Of a stretch of 12,578 nt of DNA, positions 6,361-12,578 are shown one piece after another. Source of the DNA: JAMLHH01 sp035515235 (GTDB taxonomy: Bacteria > Bacteroidota > Bacteroidia > Chitinophagales > JADIYW01); the NCBI GenBank assembly GCA_035515235.1, contig DATJBS010000052.1, positions 1 through 12,578 of the forward strand. Reading direction: 5' to 3'. Both the position numbers and the translations under genes were made by a program. The notes under the pieces were generated by a model. The model searched no databases. It was not told the origin of the DNA and was given only the letters and a program-made list of their open reading frames with translations. Each line of letters begins with the position of its first letter. Within the stretch, counting starts at the first letter, position 1.

Positions 6361-7365
6361 TTGAAAATCCCTCTTGTTTTATTTAAGTTTTTTTGCATCT
6401 TATTAATAAGTTGTTTTTTAGGATCTTGTGGACAGCAAAGAACTCATGATATTGATTTTTATTATTGGAGATCTAATTTTAAAATCACTCCAACAGAGCA
6501 AAAAGCTGTAGAAGATTTAAAAGTAAAAAATATTTATATCCGATTGTTTGATGTAGATAAAAAAGGAAATCAAGCATTGCCGGTAGGAACTATACATCAT
6601 TTTGACGCTACTCAACTCTCTGTAAAATATATTCCAACGGTTTTTATTACCAACAGAACATTTGTGGAGATGAATCGAGAAGAAGTTTTGAAATTGACTC
6701 AAAATGTAAATAGTTTAGTCAATAGCATTTCAAAATCGGGACAATTAGATTTCTTTTCCGAAATTCAAATTGATTGCGATTGGACTCAAAGTACTCGCCA
6801 AAATTATTTCCTCTTTTTAGAAGAACTTAAAAAGATTTCTGGTAAAAATATATCGGCTACTTTGCGTTTGCATCAAGTGAAATTTAGACAAAAAGAAGGA
6901 ATTCCACCTTTGGACAAAATGGTGTTGATGTGTTATGCAACAGAAAATCCACACGATGTCAAAGAAAAAAACTCCATCCTTGATTTGGAATTAGCAAAAG
7001 ATTATTTACAAGATCTCGATCAATATCCAATACAACTAGATGTGGCATTGCCGATTTATTCATGGGCGATTATTACCAATCATTTAGGAAAAATTAAACT
7101 AGTGAATTCATTCACCATAGAAGATTTAGAAGGTCAACCGGTAAAAGAAGTAGGTAAAGGATTGTATGAAGTAGAAGAAGATTTTTTTATTCAGAACATT
7201 TATTTGAGTAAAGGCTTCAAAATTAAAGTGGAAAATATATCTTCAGAATTATTGAAACAAACGATTTCTTTTTTAGATCAAAAAATAAAAAAAGATTATA
7301 GTATCGTATATTATCATTTGGACGAAAAATTGCTTAAAAATTATCACTTAAACATCTTGCAATGA
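6361..7365 (+). CDS. Predicted lipoprotein of unknown function, first gene of a coupled pair
   Basis: A 334-residue product. No in-frame ATG lies nearby upstream, and the TTG at 6361 directly precedes a good lipoprotein signal: MKIPLVLFKFFCILLI, then FLGSC with the lipidated Cys at residue 23. The mature part begins with DIDFYYWRSNF, IYIRLFDVD and IPTVFITNR, then QIDCDWTQSTR (136-146) and SATLRLHQVKFR, followed by MVLMCYATENP and VALPIYSWA. These blocks, alternating strands with charged loop ends, suggest a TIM-barrel-like fold, perhaps related to DUF3142-type or glycosidase-like proteins. I recall similar blocks in Bacteroidota proteins annotated only as hypothetical. The acidic residues of QIDCDW could be functional, but no activity can be assigned. 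Its stop overlaps the next gene's start (ATGA at 7362-7365), which implies translational coupling and a joint role at the cell envelope. Confidence 0.85.
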   Translation: MKIPLVLFKFFCILLISCFLGSCGQQRTHDIDFYYWRSNFKITPTEQKAVEDLKVKNIYIRLFDVDKKGNQALPVGTIHHFDATQLSVKYIPTVFITNRTFVEMNREEVLKLTQNVNSLVNSISKSGQLDFFSEIQIDCDWTQSTRQNYFLFLEELKKISGKNISATLRLHQVKFRQKEGIPPLDKMVLMCYATENPHDVKEKNSILDLELAKDYLQDLDQYPIQLDVALPIYSWAIITNHLGKIKLVNSFTIEDLEGQPVKEVGKGLYEVEEDFFIQNIYLSKGFKIKVENISSELLKQTISFLDQKIKKDYSIVYYHLDEKLLKNYHLNILQ

Positions 7366-9887
7366 AAAATACTCTTTTAGGATTTACTTTTACATTAATA
7401 GCTATTGTAAAAACCTTTGCTTGTGCAGATGGAGGTGGTGAAGATGCTTATTATTATAATCTATTCAGTCAAGAAATAACGAATGCTCCTGAATACAGTC
7501 CGTTTCTGATGACAATGGATTATAGATTGTACGAATCTACCAATACAAATGTCAAAAATGAAAACATAGAAGATTGGGCAAAATATCTAAATATCTCTTA
7601 TGAAGATGCCCTTTATTTAGTGTTTAAATCTTCGAAACAATCAGTAGATCAGTTGACCAAAACAGGGAAAACCTCTGACCAAAAATTAGCTTTTGCAGAC
7701 GCTACTTTTATCACAAAAAACAGACAAGCATTATTGTACTTGTCTTACGCTAAGTATCTAGAGCCGTACATGTCTTATAACAGAATTGAGACTGAAGATG
7801 ATTGGTATTATGGTGAAAAGTCAGAGAAAAACGCTTCTCAATTGGATTATGCAAAAGTGAAAAATGTATTGGTAAAAAGCTGGAATATAGAACAGGATAC
7901 AGAATTGAAAATGCGTTATGGGTATCAATTGGTTCGTTTGGCACATTATACCAATCAGTTTAAAGAGGCAGTCAGTTTATTTAAGCAGTATGTAGAATCT
8001 TTGAATACAAAATCAGTGATGTACTATTATGCATTGGATCAAAAAGCAGGTGCTGAAAGAGCTTTAGGAAATCTTATTCAAGCAAATTATGATTTCTTTG
8101 AAGTTTTCTCTCATTCTAAAAACAAAAAAGAAAGTGCATTTATCTCAATGAATTTTACCGAAGATTTAGACTACAATAAATTGTTGGAAAATGCGAAAAC
8201 AAATCAAGAGAAAATGGATTTATATCTTTTGATTGGTTTTAAAGAATTCAGTAATCCTTTAGCTGCCATGCGTCAGATTGTAAAAATCAATCCAAATGCT
8301 GATCAAGCTAAAATTTTATTTGCAAGAGCAATCAATTTGTTAGAGCGTGCTTATCTTTTAGAAGATTTTAATAATATTGAAGGAACTGGTAAAATTCCAT
8401 TTTTCACTAGTGGAGGATATATGACGCCAGAATTGTCTGAGTCATTTATGAGTGATGTCATTCAACTCGGAAAGGAACAAGCAGCTGTTTCTAAAGATGC
8501 AGATTATTGGAATCTATCTTTAGCGTATTTGACCACTATCACTAGGAATTTTATTGAATCTGAAAATTATCTTGCTAAAGTCAATTCTAAATCTACTGCT
8601 TATCAAGCTCATAAAAATATTATAACAGCTCTTTTGGAATTGAATAAAATAGACAAAATCACTCCTGAAATCGAGCAAAACTTATTGAGGAAATATGCTG
8701 ATATTTTAAATTTTGAATTGGTTTATCCAGAAGGAGAAAATTATTATGATCATACTTTTACACAGGAGGAATTGACAAAAAGTAGAATGAAAGATTTGGT
8801 AAAAGATATTCTAGCGAATAGATATTTTATGCAAGGAGATAAAGCCAAAGCTTTCTTATTACACAATAGCATAGAAGATTTTTCTAATAATGTCAATTGG
8901 GAATTACTCCATGACTTTGAGAAGCTAGCTACTAAAACGAATAAAAATGATTTTGAAAAGTATCTGACTGAAAACATTTATTACTTAGAATATAATCCTG
9001 ATACCTATCGATATATCCAAAAGAAATCAAAATTCACACTACAAGATTTCTTATCGAATTACAAAGGGACTTTATACTTGAAAGAGCAGAAATTTGATTT
9101 AGCCAAAATAGAGTTCAGCAAAATGGCTCAGAAATTCTATCCTGAGGGTACAAATTATTATTCTGATCAAAACATAAATTCCTACGATGGGTTCTCTGGG
9201 ATTTCTAATGGAGTTTTTGGCTATAATATTAAAGAGTGTTTTGAGTGTCTAGAAAAAGAGATGATGATCAATTCGTACCTCAAAGATTTTAATTTTATCA
9301 AGAAGGAAATGAATAAGTTAGAATTGACAGAAGCTTTAACTCAATTATCTCATATTGCACAACAAACTGATGAAAGAGGAGCAAAGGCAAATTTATTACT
9401 CTCTAATTTTTATTTCAATACTACAGGTGCAGGATATTTTAGAGAGCTGTTGTCTTTTGATTTGAGCAATGGAAATGGACCTAAATTTCATTCTTTATTA
9501 AGTCCTGAAGATGAAGTGACTGAAACCAATAAGACCTTTAAAAATTATTACAAATATTATAGTTGGTATGCACAATTCTCAAGTGATTTTGACATCAGTT
9601 TGAAATATGCAGAAACTGCTTTAAAAAATGCAAAGGATCCAGAATTGAAAGCGCAGATTTTATTTGCTGCAGCGAAAGCAGAGCAAGGCAAGTTTTATTT
9701 ATATGCAGAGAAGAATTTAAAAGAAACTGATTATTACTATTTGGATTATACTGATGTTTCAGTGATGAAGTATAAAGTGAAGAATTTTAGAAATTACTTC
9801 AAAGAATTAAAATCTATGACAAATACCACAACTTATAAAACTGTAAGAAGTAATTGTGCTTATTTCGATGCCTATGTAAATATGTAA
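7362..9887 (+). CDS. Large exported helical protein of unknown function, second gene of a coupled pair
   Basis: An 841-residue product whose ATG overlaps the previous stop by four bases. A signal peptide (residues 1-20, MKNTLLGF to KTFA) ends right before Cys21 of CADGGGEDAYY. The site before Cys21 (KTFA) is a poor lipobox, so cleavage by signal peptidase I, with Cys21 free for a disulfide, is as likely as lipidation. Most of the chain looks alpha-helical with spaced aromatic and Ala positions (for example DYAKVKNVLVKSW, FKEAVSLFKQYV, FDLAKIEFSKMAQKFYP, ISLKYAETALKNAKDPELKAQILFAAAKAE), which fits TPR-like solenoid repeats. A CFEC motif is at 626-629 and another Cys at 832. No enzyme motif is seen. 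Similar proteins that I recall beginning with a C-G-G/D-rich motif after the signal occur in Bacteroidota as hypotheticals. A scaffold or partner for the upstream lipoprotein in the periplasm or outer membrane is inferred from the coupling. Confidence 0.9.
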   Translation: MKNTLLGFTFTLIAIVKTFACADGGGEDAYYYNLFSQEITNAPEYSPFLMTMDYRLYESTNTNVKNENIEDWAKYLNISYEDALYLVFKSSKQSVDQLTKTGKTSDQKLAFADATFITKNRQALLYLSYAKYLEPYMSYNRIETEDDWYYGEKSEKNASQLDYAKVKNVLVKSWNIEQDTELKMRYGYQLVRLAHYTNQFKEAVSLFKQYVESLNTKSVMYYYALDQKAGAERALGNLIQANYDFFEVFSHSKNKKESAFISMNFTEDLDYNKLLENAKTNQEKMDLYLLIGFKEFSNPLAAMRQIVKINPNADQAKILFARAINLLERAYLLEDFNNIEGTGKIPFFTSGGYMTPELSESFMSDVIQLGKEQAAVSKDADYWNLSLAYLTTITRNFIESENYLAKVNSKSTAYQAHKNIITALLELNKIDKITPEIEQNLLRKYADILNFELVYPEGENYYDHTFTQEELTKSRMKDLVKDILANRYFMQGDKAKAFLLHNSIEDFSNNVNWELLHDFEKLATKTNKNDFEKYLTENIYYLEYNPDTYRYIQKKSKFTLQDFLSNYKGTLYLKEQKFDLAKIEFSKMAQKFYPEGTNYYSDQNINSYDGFSGISNGVFGYNIKECFECLEKEMMINSYLKDFNFIKKEMNKLELTEALTQLSHIAQQTDERGAKANLLLSNFYFNTTGAGYFRELLSFDLSNGNGPKFHSLLSPEDEVTETNKTFKNYYKYYSWYAQFSSDFDISLKYAETALKNAKDPELKAQILFAAAKAEQGKFYLYAEKNLKETDYYYLDYTDVSVMKYKVKNFRNYFKELKSMTNTTTYKTVRSNCAYFDAYVNM

Positions 9888-9921
9888 TCTTGATTTTAAA
9901 AGAGATGTTTTTGCTTACTAT

Positions 9922-10031
9922 TTTAATCGTGGGTATGAAAGAGGACAAATCATGAAATTTTATAGCCCATGATTTTATTAATGGGTATAAAAAAGAAGTA
10001 TTTTAATTAAACCACACCAAAGAATTCGCGC
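9922..10031. repeat. REP-like hairpin cluster, second and rearranged copy
   Basis: Blocks also found at 6107-6209 recur here: TTTAATCGTGGGTAT (9922-9936), AGCCCATGATTTTATTAATGGGTA in halves (9964-9987; CCCAT at 9966-9970 pairs with ATGGG at 9981-9985), and TTAATTAAACCACAC followed by CAAAGAATTCGCGCG (from about 10004 to 10031). The stems are more eroded than in the first cluster. The order of blocks differs, so this is not a simple duplication of one segment. Confidence 0.5.
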
Positions 10032-10090
10032 GCTAGTGAGGAGAGCTATACGAACTATTTTTAAGTAGTCACTGAAGATTCATTCTATGT

Positions 10091-10160
10091 TGTCATTGCG
10101 GGCTTGTTCCGCAATCTATTAAGTATTCCTTATAGATTCTGAATCAAGTTCAGAATGACA
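10091..10160. repeat. Cloverleaf-shaped dispersed repeat (GTCATTGCGGG type)
   Basis: An outer 7-bp stem, TGTCATT (10091-10097) with AATGACA (10154-10160), encloses three side-by-side hairpins: GCGGG with TCCGC (10098-10112, one G-T pair), AATCTAT with ATAGATT (10113-10138), and CTGAA with TTCAG (10139-10153). The 70-base unit is packed with stems almost without unpaired joints. It lacks the conserved bases of a tRNA and ends without CCA. It belongs to the common intergenic GTCATTGCG..GCAATCT repeats and shares its right part with 6228-6254 and, more loosely, with the cores of the two MITE-like elements. Confidence 0.65.
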
Positions 10161-10278
10161 GAATTGGTCAACCTCTTTTAGGGATATACATTCAAATGTG
10201 GTCTATCGTCCGGCGTCTGTGGTCAAAAAAAATCTTTGGCAAATACTTTGTTATATTAAAAGAACAAAAACAACATCA

Positions 10279-11859
10279 ATGATCAAATTTTCAAAAATAA
10301 GCTTTGTACTCCTTTGTATGATAATGCCAATTGTAGTACAAGCATTAGAAGTATCGTCCAAAGTTACAGAAGTAACACTATATCCAAACAAAGCGAGAGA
10401 GACTCGAACAGGTAAAATCTCTATCACTCAAACCGGCGAGCAAGAAATTATTTTTAGAGATATCTCAAGATTTATCGACCCACATTCCATTCAAGTATCT
10501 ATTTCAGGATTAAATATTTTATCGGTTTCTACTCGAGTAAATTACCTAGGAAAGAAAACAGATCAAGTTCAAATGAAAGTTTGGAAGGATTCTTTAGAAA
10601 ATATTCAAGAAACGAGAGCTTGGCTCCAAGAAAAAATCGCTGTTGCTCAAGGAGAATTGAAGCTATATGATCAGAACTTAACGATAGGAGGTGAACAAAC
10701 TTCCTTATATCCCAAAGCAGTAGAAGATCTAGCTACATTATATAAGAACAAAACAATCAAAATCAGAGAGCAAATCTTTCAACTCAAAAAAGAAGATAAA
10801 TCTTTAGGCGAAACTATTCAGAAATTACAAGCACAAATCAATACAGCTGGTCCTAATAATCAGCCTGTGCAAGAGATTGTTGTAAAAACTGTTGCTAGTA
10901 AAACAGGACAATCTGACTATCAAATCAATTATATGGTGTCACAAGCAGGATGGACTCCTATGTACGATATTTTTTCTAAGAATTTAACTCAGCCATTGCA
11001 GCTCAAAATGAAAGCACAAATCGTTCAACAAACAGGTTACGATTGGGACAATGTAAAATTAACACTTTCTACAGCACAGCCACAACAAAATCAAAAGATG
11101 CCTGAGTGGTCTACTGAATACGTAGATTTTAAACAAGAATACCAGTATCTCAGAAAAGAATCTGCAGGTATAAAAGCGCCAAGTTTAAGTATGAAATCTT
11201 CAGCAGCTTATGATCAAGTGGAAGAAGAAGTAATTCAAATAGTAGAAACTTCCACTGCTCAGTTATATCAGATCCCTAGAAGTCAAAATATAGCATCTAC
11301 TAATAACGCTAAATTGGTAGATATCTCAGAAATAGAAATGCCCTCTATATATAAGTACGAATCAGTACCAAAAAGGGATTTGTTTATCTATTTAGTGGCT
11401 AAAGTTCCTCAGTGGGAATCCTACAATTTATTAAATGGTAAAGCGAATATCTTTTTCGAAGATACTTATGTAGGACAGATATACTTAGATGCTAAATCTG
11501 TTGTTGATACCTTAAACATTTCATTAGGAAAAGATGAGTTGGTTTTCATAGATCGCAAGTCCATTAATGATTACACTTCTAAGAAATTGATTGGCTCTAA
11601 TAAGAGAGAAGATAAGACGATAGAAATTACCCTTAAAAACAACAAAAAAGCTTCTGTTGATATAGTTATCAATGATCAGATTCCAGTCAGTAGACAAAAA
11701 GATATAGAAGTTATATTAAATGACTCTGATAAAGCGGTCTATAATTCTGAAAACGGTAAGCTAGAATGGAATCTTAATTTGAAACCAGGAGAATCAAAAA
11801 AAATCAGATTCAATTATACTATCAAATACCCTTCAGATAAGAAGATAAGTCTTCAATAA
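10279..11859 (+). CDS. Secreted MuiA-family protein (DUF4140/DUF4139)
   Basis: A 526-residue product. The ATG at 10279 is preferred over the in-frame GTG at 10198 because a signal peptide follows it at once (IKFSKISFVLLCMIMPIVVQA, cleavage after about residue 22); the 27 extra codons upstream are basic and not conserved-looking. Residues about 30-95 (EVTLYPNKARETRTGKI, ISGLNILSV) form the DUF4140 domain. Residues about 100-178 are rich in Lys, Glu and Gln and predicted coiled coil. The DUF4139 domain follows, with QINYMVSQAGWTPMYDI (215-231), TGYDWDNVKLTLSTAQP, and near the end LFIYLVAKVP, EDTYVGQIYLD, ISLGKDE and LKPGESKKIRFNYTIKYP. The family takes its name from a mucoidy inhibitor; its biochemical role is not established. 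A periplasmic or outer-membrane location is inferred. The gene is a single unit closed by a strong terminator. TACTTTG at 10244-10250 may be a weak promoter. Confidence 0.92.
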   Translation: MIKFSKISFVLLCMIMPIVVQALEVSSKVTEVTLYPNKARETRTGKISITQTGEQEIIFRDISRFIDPHSIQVSISGLNILSVSTRVNYLGKKTDQVQMKVWKDSLENIQETRAWLQEKIAVAQGELKLYDQNLTIGGEQTSLYPKAVEDLATLYKNKTIKIREQIFQLKKEDKSLGETIQKLQAQINTAGPNNQPVQEIVVKTVASKTGQSDYQINYMVSQAGWTPMYDIFSKNLTQPLQLKMKAQIVQQTGYDWDNVKLTLSTAQPQQNQKMPEWSTEYVDFKQEYQYLRKESAGIKAPSLSMKSSAAYDQVEEEVIQIVETSTAQLYQIPRSQNIASTNNAKLVDISEIEMPSIYKYESVPKRDLFIYLVAKVPQWESYNLLNGKANIFFEDTYVGQIYLDAKSVVDTLNISLGKDELVFIDRKSINDYTSKKLIGSNKREDKTIEITLKNNKKASVDIVINDQIPVSRQKDIEVILNDSDKAVYNSENGKLEWNLNLKPGESKKIRFNYTIKYPSDKKISLQ

Positions 11860-11864
11860 TTCTT

Positions 11865-11897
11865 AAAGGCTGTTCATTGCGAACAGCCTTTATTTTT
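11865..11897 (+). terminator. Rho-independent terminator after the MuiA-family gene
   Basis: AAAGGCTGTTC (11865-11875) pairs perfectly with GAACAGCCTTT (11881-11891) around ATTGC, followed by ATTTTT. It starts six bases after the stop codon. Confidence 0.92.
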
Positions 11898-12200
11898 AAA
11901 AAGCTTGAATTCAAATTTATTTTTTGATGGATGCAGTTGTCGATATGTTATTTCGTTTCTTCAAAACAACAAAGCTTGAATGTAAATCTTGATTTCAAAT
12001 CATTACAGATGTATTCAAAAGAATAAGTACAATTCACGTTTTCAGAAACTCCGCTGAGATTAAAAGTCTCAAATCGTATCTTTTCGGTTAACTAGAGGTT
12101 AATATAACCGTATAGGAATAGTACTGCTAATATCTAAACACTTCATAATCATGCAAAATGATTTTTAATCGATTTTTTTATAAAAAACTTGCAATATCGG
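11898..12200. other. Intergenic stretch before the rRNA promoters, no gene seen
   Basis: No credible reading frame on either strand. Minor inverted repeats are visible: TGAGA with TCTCA near 12054-12071, and CGGTTA with TAACCG near 12087-12110. A/T-rich tracts just before 12200 could serve as an upstream activating region for the strong promoters that follow, but no specific protein site is recognised. Confidence 0.5.
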
Positions 12201-12233
12201 TTTGGTTTTTAGGATAAAAACCACCTATCTTTG
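12201..12233 (+). promoter_or_regulatory. rRNA-type promoter P1
   Basis: TTTG (12201-12204) and TATCTTTG (12226-12233) are separated by 21 bases, matching the Bacteroidota -33/-7 consensus. The -7 box is followed by CACTCGC. Transcription should start a few bases after 12236. Confidence 0.8.
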
Positions 12234-12258
12234 CACTCGCTTCTGCAAGGGGGTTACA

Positions 12259-12268
12259 GTTCATTGAA
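12259..12268 (+). promoter_or_regulatory. Antitermination (boxA-like) candidate in the P1 leader
   Basis: GTTCATTGAA begins 25 bases after the P1 -7 box, and the same decamer occurs in the P2 leader at 12449-12458. Bacteroidota rRNA leaders that I recall carry a similar TTCATTGACATATTG motif, so this is probably an antitermination or leader-processing signal. Confidence 0.45.
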
Positions 12269-12331
12269 GGTTATTGGTTTTGAATAGATTTTAAGGAATC
12301 GAAAAAAACTTTTAAAATAACCTGTTAAAGA

Positions 12332-12363
12332 TTTGTTTTTGGGAAAAAAGATTTATATCTTTG
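12332..12363 (+). promoter_or_regulatory. rRNA-type promoter P2
   Basis: TTTG (12332-12335) and TATCTTTG (12356-12363) are separated by 20 bases. The sequence after the -7 box, CGCTCCC, parallels CACTCGC after P1. It lies 130 bases downstream of P1, as expected for tandem promoters of an rRNA operon. Confidence 0.85.
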
Positions 12364-12369
12364 CGCTCC

Positions 12370-12578
12370 CGAATTGCACTGAAAACTTGTTTATATAAGT
12401 TGATGTGCCAAACTTGGAAAATAAGTACAAGTGTTTTAAAGCACTTTCGTTCATTGAAATATTGAGAAACTTAGAAGAGCTAATAGGACATTTAGATGTT
12501 AGATTAGTTTTTACAAACAGCAAACGTAGAAGGGTAAATGTACCCAAACAATACAAAAATATTTGAGATTTAGAAGTT
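12370..12578 (+). ncRNA. 5' leader of an rRNA operon (16S gene begins beyond the window)
   Basis: A non-coding transcribed leader is inferred from the tandem promoters and from GTTCATTGAAATATTGAG (12449-12466), which closely resembles the TTCATTGACATATTG block preceding 16S genes in flavobacteria. AGTGTTTTAAAGCACT (12430-12445) is a full palindrome just before that block and could form a small hairpin. The mature 16S start (the AGAGTTTGAT region) is not reached, so the operon assignment rests on the leader alone. Confidence 0.7.
12449..12458 (+). promoter_or_regulatory. Antitermination (boxA-like) candidate in the P2 leader
   Basis: A second exact GTTCATTGAA, 86 bases after the P2 -7 box and continuing into AATATTGAG. 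It is placed as expected for the rRNA leader antitermination motif of Bacteroidota. Confidence 0.5.

Noticed and set aside
9888..9920. Terminator after the coupled gene pair
   Set aside because: Only a poor A/T-rich partial stem is seen near ATCTTGATTTTAAAAGAGAT, without a solid hairpin.
10091..10160. tRNA gene
   Set aside because: The cloverleaf shape is present, but the TTCGA-type T loop, the D-loop GG and a sensible anticodon loop are missing.
10198..10278. N-terminal extension of the MuiA-family protein from a GTG start
   Set aside because: It would bury the signal peptide that begins at the ATG at 10279; the extension is basic and resembles translated intergenic DNA.
12353..12556. Minus-strand frame of 67 codons at the right end
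   Set aside because: It is antisense to the P2 -7 box and the rRNA leader, with no supporting features.

Overview
The window is AT-rich DNA from a member of the Bacteroidota, most likely a flavobacterium-like lineage. The evidence is promoter elements of the TAnnTTTG type, almost no Shine-Dalgarno sequences before genes, lipoprotein signals followed by acidic residues, a FISUMP-domain (Fibrobacter succinogenes major paralogous domain) lipoprotein, and dispersed hairpin repeats of kinds common in this phylum. All recognisable genes lie on the + strand.

Layout. Positions 2-928 hold the 3' part of an unrecognised, probably cell-envelope protein. Positions 1079-3151 encode a large surface-type lipoprotein with an N-terminal carboxypeptidase-regulatory-like domain and a C-terminal FISUMP domain; it lies between two direct 85-bp copies of a hairpin repeat. 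Positions 3188-3754 hold the second copy, a GC-rich repeat and a 134-bp MITE-like element with a visible target duplication. Positions 3879-5681 encode a 600-residue acyl-CoA dehydrogenase with its own promoter and terminator. A second MITE-like element and a second GC-rich repeat follow, both inverted, so the dehydrogenase gene sits inside nested inverted repeats. After more hairpin repeats come two overlapping genes (6361-7365 and 7362-9887) for an exported lipoprotein and a large exported helical protein, both of unknown function. Another repeat-rich gap, including a cloverleaf-shaped repeat (10091-10160), precedes a DUF4140/DUF4139 (MuiA-family) secreted protein at 10279-11859 with a clear terminator. 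The window ends in tandem promoters and a leader that almost certainly belong to an rRNA operon whose 16S gene starts just beyond the right edge.

How the genes relate. Apart from the coupled pair, they look like independent transcription units, not one pathway. Four of the five encode known or probable envelope or exported proteins, and the dehydrogenase belongs to fatty-acid beta-oxidation. No phage, CRISPR, toxin-antitoxin or defence module is visible. The least ordinary content is the set of intergenic repeats (at least five families) and the uncharacterised coupled gene pair.
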